Positions 1 through 7,961 of a stretch of DNA of 41,297 nucleotides are shown here, in pieces. A program made the position numbers and the translations under genes. Each line of letters starts with the position of its first letter. Within the stretch, counting starts at the first letter, position 1. This stretch comes from Candidatus Poribacteria bacterium (GTDB lineage: Bacteria; Poribacteria; WGA-4E; JAJDTR01), in the NCBI GenBank assembly GCA_022827055.1, contig JAJDTR010000032.1, positions 1 through 41,297 on the forward strand, in the 5' to 3' direction. The notes beneath the pieces were generated by a model. That model was not told the origin of the DNA. It saw only the letters and a program-made list of their open reading frames with translations, and did not search any database.

Positions 1-41
1 GAGTGTTTGACGTTCCACTTGTTCAAACGGCAGGATTTTAG

Positions 42-257
42 TCAAATCAGGGGAAATAGAGTAGGGTGGGAAGAAATCATTGACGAAATCTGTCGAGGCA
101 AGTTAACTGGTTGTAACAGCTTTGTCGTTTCAAGCAGAACAGCGCGTTCAATGGTGTTTTCCAGCTCGCGTACGTTGCTAGGAAAGTCATACTGCGTCAA
201 TAATCGTAAGGCATCGGCGGAAGCAGTTTGTTCAGCAGCTTCATATCGCGGACAATC
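42..257 (-). pseudogene. C-terminal fragment of a sigma-54-dependent (NtrC-type) activator
   Basis: The minus strand reads a 71-residue open stretch containing FPSNVRELENTIERAVLL, preceded by SADALRLLTQYD. This is the end of the AAA+ domain of sigma-54 activators, where the family consensus is WPGNVRELENVIERAV. The reading frame is interrupted by a stop at 258-260. A neighbouring frame just upstream (LPEIVRDMKLLNKLL) may continue the homology, which suggests a frameshift. The Walker motifs, the GAFTGA loop and a DNA-binding helix-turn-helix are absent; only about 25 residues follow the AAA+ part before TGA. I read it as a relic of a once complete regulator, with the rest lost or replaced by the repeats at 300-580. 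Confidence 0.72.
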
Positions 258-342
258 TCAGGCAGCGGCTTATCCGTGTAAGAGCCTATTTGAAAATACA
301 ATTTATATGGTGCGCACTGCGCACCATACTCTAAAAGCCCCT

Positions 343-432
343 GGGATCAAGCGAACCGAAAATGAGTGATCAAGTGACCGGATAGGATCAACCGAACGAA
401 TAGTGAGGGCGATAGAAATCCCATAGAGATCC
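343..432 (-). repeat. TTGATC tandem-unit repeat, copy 1
   Basis: Read on the minus strand this starts with CTATGGGATTTCTATCGC and continues with three units ending in TTGATC, spaced about 23, 18 and 23 bases. The same 23-18-23 order is seen in the copy at 39309-39413. It appears to be inserted between AAAAGCCCC (about 333-341) and AGGTGTATAG (about 436-445), which are adjacent in the undisturbed element at 38984-39022. Confidence 0.7.
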
Positions 433-505
433 TAAAGGTGTATAGAAACGCCAAATCCCCATGTACCCAAGCCTTCTGGGGCGACAGGTATGTAATAGGC
501 ACAAT
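433..505. repeat. GGTGTATAG module, copy 1
   Basis: AGGTGTATAGAAACGCC followed by a C-rich stretch and TTCTGGGGCGACAGGT. The first 45 bases align with 39005-39050 (AGGTGTATAGAAATGCC and onwards). The final part resembles the GGGGCGACAGGTGTATA element of 40919-40952. Confidence 0.6.
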
Positions 506-531
506 AAACACATGAAAAAAACTTCCTATGA

Positions 532-569
532 GTGACAAAAAATGGCTTTACTACTGATTATTCAAACAG
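532..569. repeat. ACTGATTATTCAAA module, copy 1
   Basis: A stretch ending TACTGATTATTCAAACAG is nearly identical over about 38 bases to 39619-39657. Both copies lie inside repeat islands; no coding potential is apparent in either. Confidence 0.6.
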
Positions 570-666
570 TCTTTCAGGTGTATAGTGGAGGAACCGAGTT
601 TTGAAGAAAATACTCCGTTTTCAATTGGAAGAAAGCGATGTTGCTTTATGGGGAAAAGTGGGTGGG

Positions 667-1755
667 TCAAGGCCGGAAAATGACCTGAAAAACCTTTATG
701 TCGTTTGTGCCGAAATCGCTGACAAAAACTAAATCGTCTCTGGATACGACGATGCCGAAGGGATCGACTAGTGTACCTGCCCCAAATTCTGTCAGGATTT
801 CACCATTCGGTGTAAAGATTTGCACCCGCCGATTGCCGCGATCGGTGACATATATGGAGTTCCAGCGGTCCAAGGCAATTTGGTTCGGTTCTCTGAACTG
901 CCCCAGCGCCGAGCCTTCGCTCCCCCATATTTGGACGAGATTGGCGCTGAAGTCGTACTTTTTGACTCGGTGGTTGCCCGAGTCGACGACGTAGATGTTT
1001 CCATAGGGGTCAACAACGAGGTCGGTCGGATCACGAAACTGTTCGTTCTCGCCCCCGAAACTTCCGCGAATTAGTGCTGGGCGACCTTCGCTATCGAACT
1101 GAATAAAGCGGTTGTTTCCGGTATCGACAACGTAGATTTCCCCATTTCGTCCGATTCCGATCCCGCTGGGCAGATCCAACTCAATATGCGCACCCGTACC
1201 CAAGTTTCCGGAGTCGCTGTCGGAGTAATCACCCAACATAAGCTGAAAGATACGGTCCACGAGATTGCAATACTGCACCCGGCTGTTTCCCGTGTCGATG
1301 ACGTAAAGAATCTCTGTGCGTTGAAAATTGATTGCGGTAGCAGTAGGCTGATCGAACTCGCCGGTTCGCCATCCGCGACTACCGAATTCTGTAACGAAAT
1401 TCCCGTCAAAATCAACAACTTGGATGCGATTATTCCCGGAATCTGCGACGTACAAGTGACCGAGGCGGTCCAATGCCAATCCGGACGGCTGAATAAATTG
1501 CCCGGCACCTTGACCGGGACCGCCAATCGTCCCGATATAATTCACGCCGAGAATTTGCGGGGAAGGTGGAATGCGGTTGGACGGGACGATTTGAGGCGAG
1601 GAAATCTTCCGAGCGAGATGAGGCGGGCTTGATTGATTGTCGGGGGTGGTGTGCCCGTCGGCAACGGGTTGATTGCCGGTTTGTCGCGGTGAGGCACAAC
1701 TCAGATATATGGGAAAAATAATAAAAAATAGCAACAAGCCCCATCGCCCGTGCAT
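667..1755 (-). CDS. NHL-repeat beta-propeller lipoprotein
   Basis: A 362-residue protein with a hydrophobic signal (residues 6-18) and a candidate lipobox YLSC with Cys20, so probably a lipoprotein. A Pro/Ser/Thr-rich linker (about 21-65) leads into five or six NHL repeats. Each has the pattern GxFxxPxGIAxDxxGxIYVxDxGNxRVQxF; clear examples are YVADSGNNRIQVVD, YVVDTGNNRFIQFD, YVVDSGNHRVKKYD and YVTDRGNRRVQIFT. The repeats should close into a beta-propeller filling the rest of the protein. NHL propellers usually mediate binding; no catalytic residues of the peptidyl-amidating lyase branch are evident. The start lies 3 bases after the stop of the upstream lipoprotein gene, so the two are almost certainly co-transcribed and may act together at the envelope. 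The binding partner is unknown. Confidence 0.85.
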   Translation of the reverse strand: MHGRWGLLLFFIIFPIYLSCASPRQTGNQPVADGHTTPDNQSSPPHLARKISSPQIVPSNRIPPSPQILGVNYIGTIGGPGQGAGQFIQPSGLALDRLGHLYVADSGNNRIQVVDFDGNFVTEFGSRGWRTGEFDQPTATAINFQRTEILYVIDTGNSRVQYCNLVDRIFQLMLGDYSDSDSGNLGTGAHIELDLPSGIGIGRNGEIYVVDTGNNRFIQFDSEGRPALIRGSFGGENEQFRDPTDLVVDPYGNIYVVDSGNHRVKKYDFSANLVQIWGSEGSALGQFREPNQIALDRWNSIYVTDRGNRRVQIFTPNGEILTEFGAGTLVDPFGIVVSRDDLVFVSDFGTNDIKVFQVIFRP

Positions 1756-1758
1756 CGC

Positions 1759-2370
1759 TTAATCCTTACGAACTTCAAATTTGAAAACAAAAGTAGATTC
1801 CGTATCCTCGAGATCGTTTCTCACTTTTGGCACGATGACTCGAAGGCTTGAAGATTTAATGCTCCGCTTGCGAAAGTAGAGGAAGAATTGCGTTCGATGA
1901 TTTGGCATGATCGTTGTTCTCTCGATATCTTCTCGAGGAAGCGCGACCGAGCTGCCTTGCGCGCGAAGTGTGCGGTCATGCCGAAAGAGTTCCATTTTAA
2001 ATTCGGGAGGCAGTTTCGGTTTAAAATTTTTGCCCAAGAAAAACGATTCTTGGGACCTGTCAATCGGCTTCGTTACATTGCCAGCCTGATCCAGCAACTG
2101 GCAATCTTTTCGTTTGAACGAAACCCAATTACCGGTGCGGTTAAACATCAAAATACCGAACGCGTCAACCGCCTTCACATCGTTCAGCGGCACAGCCATC
2201 GCCGTAATGCCGTTTTTCTCGTAAATGACAGTACCGGTCTGTGGAAGAATGGCTGCCTCAGCGTCAAATTGCGGGACAATTTGCACCGGCTGCAGGGCGG
2301 AACATCCGGGGATTGCCGCCAATAGCAAAAGCATCAAAAATTTTGTGCCTAGTTGTGTATGTTTTTTCAT
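1759..2370 (-). CDS. Putative lipoprotein of unknown function
   Basis: I chose the ATG at 2370 (203 residues). A TTG 16 codons upstream would put a polar extension before the signal peptide, which is unlikely. The N-terminus is MKK, then a hydrophobic run FLMLLLLAAIPGC with Cys23 as probable lipidation site. The mature part is predicted to be mainly beta with several charged turns; it contains VIYEKNGITAMAVPL and FVFKFEVRKD at the end. I recognise no family. No clear ribosome-binding site precedes the ATG. It is the first gene of a two-gene unit with the NHL lipoprotein 3 bases downstream, so a shared outer-membrane or periplasmic role is the best guess. Confidence 0.75.
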   Translation of the reverse strand: MKKHTQLGTKFLMLLLLAAIPGCSALQPVQIVPQFDAEAAILPQTGTVIYEKNGITAMAVPLNDVKAVDAFGILMFNRTGNWVSFKRKDCQLLDQAGNVTKPIDRSQESFFLGKNFKPKLPPEFKMELFRHDRTLRAQGSSVALPREDIERTTIMPNHRTQFFLYFRKRSIKSSSLRVIVPKVRNDLEDTESTFVFKFEVRKD

Positions 2371-2486
2371 AGGATTTTGGATGCGGGAGACGCTTCCTTT
2401 CTTTGATTGTGTTATCAAAATACCATTTCGCTTGCTTTACGGTGCGGATGATTTTTTCAACCTATCATTCTCTTTCGCCGTAAGCA

Positions 2487-2518
2487 GGAATCAAGCGAGC
2501 GATTAGCGAGTGTGACGG
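2487..2518 (-). repeat. TTGATC tandem-unit repeat, copy 2 (short)
   Basis: On the minus strand it reads CTCGCTAATCGCTCGCTTGAT, a single unit of the family. It is joined directly to the CCGCTTCACGCAAG element (2518-2586), as in the copy near 39249-39413. Confidence 0.5.
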
Positions 2519-2586
2519 AAATCTCCTTGCCCTCCGACGCTGCGCGGAGACAAGACCTCTTGCTCCGCTTCACGCAAGTTTCTTTG
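2518..2586 (+). repeat. CCGCTTCACGCAAG element, copy 1
   Basis: Begins GGAAATCTCCTTGCCC and ends TCCGCTTCACGCAAG then TTTCTTT. An inverted copy with the same ends and a diverged middle lies at 39249-39315 (minus). It occupies the gap between the AccD-like gene and the lipoprotein pair. Confidence 0.6.
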
Positions 2587-2650
2587 ATTGATTCACGTTT
2601 TTTGTGTACTTGCATTTTAGAGAAATGGCGTAGCAATTCGTTTACTAACT

Positions 2651-3487
2651 TTAGGTAGAGGTTCCGCGCGCCTTGGCAAAGAAATCGAGCAACTTGCCCA
2701 ATGTTTCAGGTAAGGCTTCGCGCGGAGTGTAACGATCAATGAACGCGTCGGTGTTCGGTGCCTCCAGGGTACTTTCTATCGCTGTCTGTGCGGCGTCTAC
2801 GAGCGGTTGTTCCGTAGCGGTGAGGGCTGTAGCACTTGCGCCTTCAGCCAAGATGATATCGCCAGTGGGGAATCTAGTTGAGAGTGCGCCAACGTTCGCA
2901 TCTGTCAGCACGGTTATCTGTGGCAGTCTTGCTTCCGACAGTTTCCCCATTTCGGTTGATAGATAGGTTATTTCAGCGAAGGACATCTCGGAGGCGGGTG
3001 TTCGATCTGTCGCATTCAACTTCAGCACGACATCGTTTGAATAAATGCAAATCAGCGGAAACTCCTTCAGCAGCGCAGTGCGAATCGCAATCAGCAGTGT
3101 GACGAAATGAAGTCGCTGTAACGGAGCAAGTGGATGAATAACAGTGAGAATAGTTGAGCAACCTGAAATCTCGCCTTCGCCAGCGGCTATAATGCGATCC
3201 GGCAAATTCGGGCAATCGGTTTGGACAACCAAATCCGCAAGATTGAGTGATTCCAGCAATGATGGCGGTGCCGACGTGGGAAACAGGTCTATCCATGAGC
3301 CGGTCGAGAATATATGGCTCAGACGTTGCTCTGCAGGGAAAGGGAGATAGTTCCCGCAAGAGGGACAGATGTACAGATTGCGTTCTAGCGTTTGCCTAAA
3401 CACAAGCTCATCACAACCCTCGCATTTATGCCATAACCCGTCGGGGCTTTCTATATGTTCGGTTGCTGGATGCACTGGCGTCTCCAC
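2651..3487 (-). CDS. AccD-like zinc-ribbon protein lacking the carboxyltransferase signature
   Basis: A 278-residue protein that starts with GTG. Residues 19-45 match the zinc ribbon of acetyl-CoA carboxylase beta subunits: WHKCEGCDEL then LYICPSCGNY, with Cys22, Cys25, Cys41 and Cys44. Length and overall layout fit a short AccD (about 280-300), and the C-terminal part keeps a weak echo of the fold (TGDIILAEG where AccD has GDxxIAEP). The hallmark segments are not found: no GGSMGS, no SGGARM and no GFAG oxyanion loop. In their place are unrelated sequences such as HPLAPLQRLHFVTLL and ICIYSNDVVLKLN. I infer a diverged paralogue, probably not a carboxyltransferase. It begins 50 bases after the second STAS gene on the same strand and may be the last member of the signalling operon. 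A true accD elsewhere would be needed for fatty-acid synthesis. Confidence 0.65.
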   Translation of the reverse strand: METPVHPATEHIESPDGLWHKCEGCDELVFRQTLERNLYICPSCGNYLPFPAEQRLSHIFSTGSWIDLFPTSAPPSLLESLNLADLVVQTDCPNLPDRIIAAGEGEISGCSTILTVIHPLAPLQRLHFVTLLIAIRTALLKEFPLICIYSNDVVLKLNATDRTPASEMSFAEITYLSTEMGKLSEARLPQITVLTDANVGALSTRFPTGDIILAEGASATALTATEQPLVDAAQTAIESTLEAPNTDAFIDRYTPREALPETLGKLLDFFAKARGTST

Positions 3488-3537
3488 GAAATCGGTTCTT
3501 CATCGGCCAATAGGCATGCTTGGTAAAATTATCACCC

Positions 3538-3882
3538 TCACTGAAACGATTGAATTGCTTCGCCTTCATCATCATATCGGTCAAAGATAGTTAGAAGTTT
3601 CGACATAACAATCAGGCTGTTGATGCTTCCGCTGACATGCAACAAGGCGATGCGTCCACCCTTGCGTTGGACGGAGGTGTATGCGGCAATAACAATTCCA
3701 AGACCGGAACTGTCCATCGCCCGTACATGTTTCATATTTAGCAGCATTTTCACCTCGCCATCTTCCGCGCTGTCAATCTCTCCATCAATGATGTTCTTGA
3801 GCGCAAGGCTTTCGGATCCGATGATTCTCCCGTCAATGTCGAGAACGGTTACTCCGCCCGTTTGGCGGGTATTGATGTTCAT
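3538..3882 (-). CDS. STAS-domain anti-sigma factor antagonist (SpoIIAA/RsbV type)
   Basis: A 114-residue single STAS domain. The loop MDSSGLG at residues 56-62 contains the serine (Ser58) that is phosphorylated in SpoIIAA; the position is the same as in Bacillus SpoIIAA. The family member is phosphorylated by its cognate HATPase kinase and dephosphorylated by a PP2C phosphatase, and binds the kinase only when unphosphorylated. Both enzymes are encoded immediately upstream. A GGAGAG ribosome-binding site lies about 9 bases before the ATG. It differs from the other STAS protein of the operon, which has DSSALG, so the two are separate antagonists and not a recent duplicate. Confidence 0.9.
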   Translation of the reverse strand: MNINTRQTGGVTVLDIDGRIIGSESLALKNIIDGEIDSAEDGEVKMLLNMKHVRAMDSSGLGIVIAAYTSVQRKGGRIALLHVSGSINSLIVMSKLLTIFDRYDDEGEAIQSFQ

Positions 3883-3940
3883 GAGAAACTCTCCGAGGTA
3901 GTGATACTTTCGAGCTGAATTCGGCGAAGACTGTCACAGG

Positions 3941-4432
3941 TTAAATGGCGGAAGGCTTGGATTTTACCATTTTGACAATCCTTCCCGATCCCTCATAAGT
4001 AACCGAATCCATACAGGTCTCCATCAGAAATATCCCTCTCCCACTGCTTTTGAGAAGGTTGGAAGGATCGAGAGGATCAGCCACGGATTCACGATTGAAT
4101 CCTACCCCCTGATCTTCGACAATAACCGTCAGTTCCTCTCGGCCCAAGATAAACTCAAAGCGCGTTCTCTTGCTCGAATCCTCATTGTTTCCGTGCTTGA
4201 AGGCGTTCACGGCGGCTTCAATCACTGCCAGATTAATCTGCTCGCTCGCTTCCTTGTCAAAGCCCATGTCGTTCACGATTTCAGATATTATGGAATCAAT
4301 CACATATATGAAATGTGTTGAACTCGGCAAATCAAGATGGATGACGTGTTCGGTTGTCTTCTTCACTTGTAGGTTCCTGACAGATATCCGGGAATCAAGG
4401 TTAGCTTGACTTCCGAAAACTGCCACTCCCAT
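3941..4432 (-). CDS. RsbW/SpoIIAB-type serine kinase (anti-sigma factor)
   Basis: A 163-residue HATPase_c-type kinase. The N-box is INLAVIEAAVNAFKHGN (about 66-82), the G1 box VEDQGVGF and the G2 box SSGRGIFLM. These are the ATP-binding motifs of RsbW/SpoIIAB proteins, which phosphorylate STAS antagonists and bind a sigma factor or other target. The first 28 residues extend beyond the usual family start. I use the ATG at 4432, which shares its A with the upstream TGA (TGATG) and so is probably read by coupled translation; a TTG one codon earlier also exists. No sigma factor gene is adjacent, so the target could be encoded elsewhere or be a non-sigma protein. Confidence 0.9.
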   Translation of the reverse strand: MGVAVFGSQANLDSRISVRNLQVKKTTEHVIHLDLPSSTHFIYVIDSIISEIVNDMGFDKEASEQINLAVIEAAVNAFKHGNNEDSSKRTRFEFILGREELTVIVEDQGVGFNRESVADPLDPSNLLKSSGRGIFLMETCMDSVTYEGSGRIVKMVKSKPSAI

Positions 4433-5667
4433 CAATATTGATGTCCTTCTACTCCGTCTGCGGTCGCTTTCAGAACGACCAGCGTGAGATCGTCAGTCTG
4501 CTGTTTTCTTCCGATGAAATTCACGAGGTTTTCCTCGATTGTTTTACAAATCATCTCGGCAGATAGATTCTTGCTAGACCCGATGACATCTAATAGCCGC
4601 TCCTCTCCGTAAAAGGCACCGTCCTTTTCGCGCTCTGCTTCAGTGATACCATCCGTATAGAAAAAGATTGTGTCCCCACTGTGAAGCTCGACAGTTTCAT
4701 TTTCGAACTCTGCGAAGTCAAAGCTACCTGCAACCATTCCGCCGGTGCGGAGTTGATGGATTGTCACCTTCTTTCCTCGAATTCCGGTTCCTCGATTTTT
4801 TCGATTCTCAGTATCCTTCAAATGCAGAGGATGGCAATGCCCAGCATTTGAGTACGTGAATGTCATGGCATTGGGATCCAAAATTCCGTAGACCATGGTT
4901 GCGAATAGATCGGGTTCCGTATCGATCACGAGAAGATCGTTGATACTCTTGATGACCGCCGCGGGCGATGATTCTTGACGACATACGAGCCGTAATGCGG
5001 TACGTATCATTACCATCAATAACGCCGCAGGGATTCCCTTCCCTCGTACATCCGCTATAACCATCCCCAAACAACCGTCATCCAGAAGGATGAAATCGTA
5101 GAAATCTCCCGAGACTGACGTTGAACTTCTTAATACACCGTTGATGTCAAATCCGGGGATATCGGGGGGAACTTGAGGCAGTAAACGCTGTTGGATGGTA
5201 GCTGCTGTTTTGAGGTGAGTCGCTAATTGCTCAACCCCTGTTTCGCTAAACCAGTCTCCCATCGCGCCAATCAAAGGATTGATATACTTTGTCGGTTGTG
5301 TCCTTCCGAGAACGGCTTTAATCCGTGCCGACAACTCCTTCAAGTCGAACGGTTTGGTGATGTAGTCATCCGCGCCGGCATCCAACCCTTGGAGTTTCTC
5401 GGTTATTTGCGCGCGCGCAGTAAGCATGATGACAGGAATTGCACGAGTCTGCGAATCCAACCGAAGATTATCGATGACTTCAAACCCGTCCATCTTGGGC
5501 ATCATCAGGTCCAATACGATCAGATCGGGCATGTGTGATTTGGCCTTCGCAATGGCATCCAACCCATCGCCTGCCGTAATCACATTGTACCCATCCGAGT
5601 CCAAGCTTATTTCGAGCAAATCGAGAATGTCGACATCATCATCGACTGCCAAGATTGTTTGAGCCAT
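4432..5667 (-). CDS. Response regulator fused to PP2C (RsbU/SpoIIE) phosphatase
   Basis: A 411-residue fusion. Residues 1-120 are a receiver domain with acidic Asp9-Asp11, phosphoacceptor Asp53 (VLDLMMP), Thr83 and Lys105 (TKPFD). After a linker, residues about 150-400 are a PP2C-type phosphatase with SGDFYDF, VIADVRGKGIPAALLM, YSNAGHCHP, IFFYTDGITEA and TDDLTLVVL, the metal-binding and active-site blocks of the SpoIIE/RsbU family. The receiver should gate dephosphorylation of a phospho-STAS antagonist. The likely input is the histidine kinase encoded directly upstream, whose TGA overlaps this ATG as TGATG. The next gene also starts with TGATG, so phosphatase and kinase are made in a coupled ratio. 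Confidence 0.92.
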   Translation of the reverse strand: MAQTILAVDDDVDILDLLEISLDSDGYNVITAGDGLDAIAKAKSHMPDLIVLDLMMPKMDGFEVIDNLRLDSQTRAIPVIMLTARAQITEKLQGLDAGADDYITKPFDLKELSARIKAVLGRTQPTKYINPLIGAMGDWFSETGVEQLATHLKTAATIQQRLLPQVPPDIPGFDINGVLRSSTSVSGDFYDFILLDDGCLGMVIADVRGKGIPAALLMVMIRTALRLVCRQESSPAAVIKSINDLLVIDTEPDLFATMVYGILDPNAMTFTYSNAGHCHPLHLKDTENRKNRGTGIRGKKVTIHQLRTGGMVAGSFDFAEFENETVELHSGDTIFFYTDGITEAEREKDGAFYGEERLLDVIGSSKNLSAEMICKTIEENLVNFIGRKQQTDDLTLVVLKATADGVEGHQY

Positions 5668-7952
5668 CAAGCGCCCACGTCCTTTTTCAATTCTATCGGT
5701 AGAGTAAATTGAAAATTGCTTCCGCGCCCTTCGTAACCGTCATCGACCCACACTCTGCCCCCGTGCGATTCTACAATACTTTTCACAATCGACAGCCCCA
5801 AGCCGGAGCCGCCTTCCTGACGGGTGTTGATGTTTCCAAGTTGATGGAATCGATTGAAAACTCGCTCGCGTTCCTCAATCGGTATCCCTTCTCCGGTGTC
5901 AATGACTTCGATATGTAACGCTTTGTCCGATTTGCCGGAAAGCGTACCGTTGGCACTAATTCTTACGGCGATTTTGCCACTCTCAGGAGTAAATTTGATT
6001 GCGTTGCCAATGAGGTTGGTAAAAACCTGTCCGATTCGTTCCTGGTCGCCGATGGTATGCGGCAAGGATTCAGATGCAAACAAACGCAATTCGATTGACT
6101 TCGCGTCGGCTTGCGGACTGATTTCTTCGATTCTCTGTTCGGCTATCTCCGAGACCGAAATTTCCTCCTGCTTCATCTGGATGCGTCCCGCTTCGATGCG
6201 GGAAATATCGAGCAGGTCGTTAATCAGAGCAGCCAACCGCTCCGCTTGATGTTGGACGCGAACCAGACTGCGGCGCTGTTTGTCGTTAATCGGCCCCGTC
6301 TTGCCGTCCAGAATCAGCGACACAAAGCCGATAATGGAAGTCATAGGAGTACGTAATTCGTGAGAGACCAGCGAAACAAAGTCTGACTTCATCTGATCGA
6401 TTTCTTTCTCGCGCGTAATGTCGTCAAAGACATATACGGTTCCAAGAACGGCCCCAGCCTCATCAAGAAAAGGACTGGCGACTATACGGAGTGTGGAGGT
6501 TTCGCCTCGCTGATCCAAAGTAACTTCCAAGTTGACAGTCTCGTTCAAGGAAATCTGCCCCTCGCTTTCCTTGAGCGCTCTGGCTAACGTGATGTCCTGC
6601 ACGATTAGCGTTAACTCCTCGCCGACTTGGTCCGCCCCAACGTTTAGCAGGTGTTCGGCGGCGGGGTTGATGTGAAGTACCCGATAATTCCCGTCGACCA
6701 GAACCAGTCCTTCAGCCAGACTGTTCACGATCGCGGTCATCTTTTTTTCCTCTTTGGTTATTAGTTCAATTGCATCTTTAAGATCGTCGCGCATTGAATT
6801 GAATTCTTGCGCCAGCACGCCAACTTCGTTGTTGCTCGTAACCGGTACCTCGTGATTGAAATCACCTTGACCAATGGCGCGTGAGGCGCGCGCTATGTGC
6901 ATAATCGGCTTAACGATTCGTCGTGAAACCAGCCATGCGATTGGAATAACAATGACGCAGGAGATTAACGTAAATGTAAGGATTTTTTCCGTCAGTAAAT
7001 TTATCTCGGAGAAAGCCACGGACTCCGGTTGTGAAACCAATACCGTCCAATCGGTAAAATTTTGATTTGCCTTCCACGGTTCGCCGCGCCATTGTTGAGT
7101 TCGTGCCCATCCGTAAACCCTTTTGTCAACTTGTATTTCGATTCCACTTTCCCTTTCGTAGCCGGAAAACGCGGCAGACTGGTCATCGGTCTTCGCACTG
7201 TTAATTGCCTCCATCGCTGCATCGGTCATCTCAATATGTTCCTCGAACGCGTATTTATTCTTTGCGGAAGACGTAATCACTCGACCGTGTGCAGTCATAA
7301 GGACGGCTTCAAGTCCTTGCCCCATACCTTCCTGCCCTTGGGTTGCTCGAACCGCATCTGAAAGATTTGGAAGTGTGATGATGGCTCTCATAATACCCAC
7401 GACTTTTGTACCTGCGGCGGTGAAAATTGGGAAAGTGACAGGCAGAACATGGATTTTCATATCGTCGTCATACTGAATGTCGTCGACATACTCGTGTCCG
7501 ATCCCTTCATTGTATGCACGGTCCCACCAGACCGCGTCAATTTTGCGACGATGTATGCGCGAGTTGCTGGCTTGGATAACCTGCCCCTGTGAATTCGTGA
7601 TGATAATTTCGCTTCGCGGACCGGCGAGATTCTCGAGTCGTTTCAGTATGTTTGTCAATCGCCGTTGGCTTGCCGTGTCATTTGGGCGGATTGATGCCGC
7701 TACAACAGTATCGCGCACGCCATTTATCTCTTCCCTAAGAGCGTTCAACGGGGTGGAGATGTTGTTATCCGCGTTATCCAACTTTTCCTGCGCAAGTCGC
7801 TCCAAGTTCTCGCCAATAGTCTTTTCAAGCGCTCGTACCCCAAACTCTCGCGCTAGAAAGGCGACGATAAGCAGAGGGATAAGCGAGACTAGCAAGAAAA
7901 GTAGGACGAGTTGCCCCCGCAAGCCCATTTTGAAGGATAAACGTTTCGGCAT
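5667..7952 (-). CDS. Membrane sensor histidine kinase (Cache-HAMP-PAS-HisKA-HATPase)
   Basis: A 761-residue kinase. TM1 is at about 14-33 and TM2 at about 323-343; the 290 residues between them form a periplasmic sensor of Cache type (contains IIITNSQGQVIQAS and a second lobe near 213-225). A HAMP domain follows (about 343-395), then a PAS domain (about 403-510, MTAIVNSLAEGLVLVDGNY), HisKA with phosphoacceptor His531 in SHELRTPM, and HATPase_c with N-box Asn646/Asn650, G1 DTGEGIP and G2 GGSGLGLS (714-721). The signal is probably a small extracellular ligand, but it cannot be named from sequence. The kinase lies 9 bases after a STAS gene and overlaps the response regulator-phosphatase, which is the obvious phosphotransfer partner. 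Confidence 0.93.
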   Translation of the reverse strand: MPKRLSFKMGLRGQLVLLFLLVSLIPLLIVAFLAREFGVRALEKTIGENLERLAQEKLDNADNNISTPLNALREEINGVRDTVVAASIRPNDTASQRRLTNILKRLENLAGPRSEIIITNSQGQVIQASNSRIHRRKIDAVWWDRAYNEGIGHEYVDDIQYDDDMKIHVLPVTFPIFTAAGTKVVGIMRAIITLPNLSDAVRATQGQEGMGQGLEAVLMTAHGRVITSSAKNKYAFEEHIEMTDAAMEAINSAKTDDQSAAFSGYERESGIEIQVDKRVYGWARTQQWRGEPWKANQNFTDWTVLVSQPESVAFSEINLLTEKILTFTLISCVIVIPIAWLVSRRIVKPIMHIARASRAIGQGDFNHEVPVTSNNEVGVLAQEFNSMRDDLKDAIELITKEEKKMTAIVNSLAEGLVLVDGNYRVLHINPAAEHLLNVGADQVGEELTLIVQDITLARALKESEGQISLNETVNLEVTLDQRGETSTLRIVASPFLDEAGAVLGTVYVFDDITREKEIDQMKSDFVSLVSHELRTPMTSIIGFVSLILDGKTGPINDKQRRSLVRVQHQAERLAALINDLLDISRIEAGRIQMKQEEISVSEIAEQRIEEISPQADAKSIELRLFASESLPHTIGDQERIGQVFTNLIGNAIKFTPESGKIAVRISANGTLSGKSDKALHIEVIDTGEGIPIEERERVFNRFHQLGNINTRQEGGSGLGLSIVKSIVESHGGRVWVDDGYEGRGSNFQFTLPIELKKDVGA

Positions 7953-7961
7953 GATTATGGT

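Larger units (their letters stand above)
258..666. repeat. Repeat island without genes (left)
   Basis: No credible gene is present. The stretch contains a palindrome GGTGCGCACTGCGCACC at about 309-325, a TTGATC-type tandem element at 343-432, parts of the GGTGTATAG element on either side of it (331-342 and 433-505), and a module at 532-569 that recurs at 39619-39657. Short ORFs here are not protein-like. Confidence 0.6.

Noticed and set aside
7..369. 120-codon ORF on the plus strand
   Set aside because: It is antisense to the sigma-54 activator fragment, and its end is made of repeat sequence.
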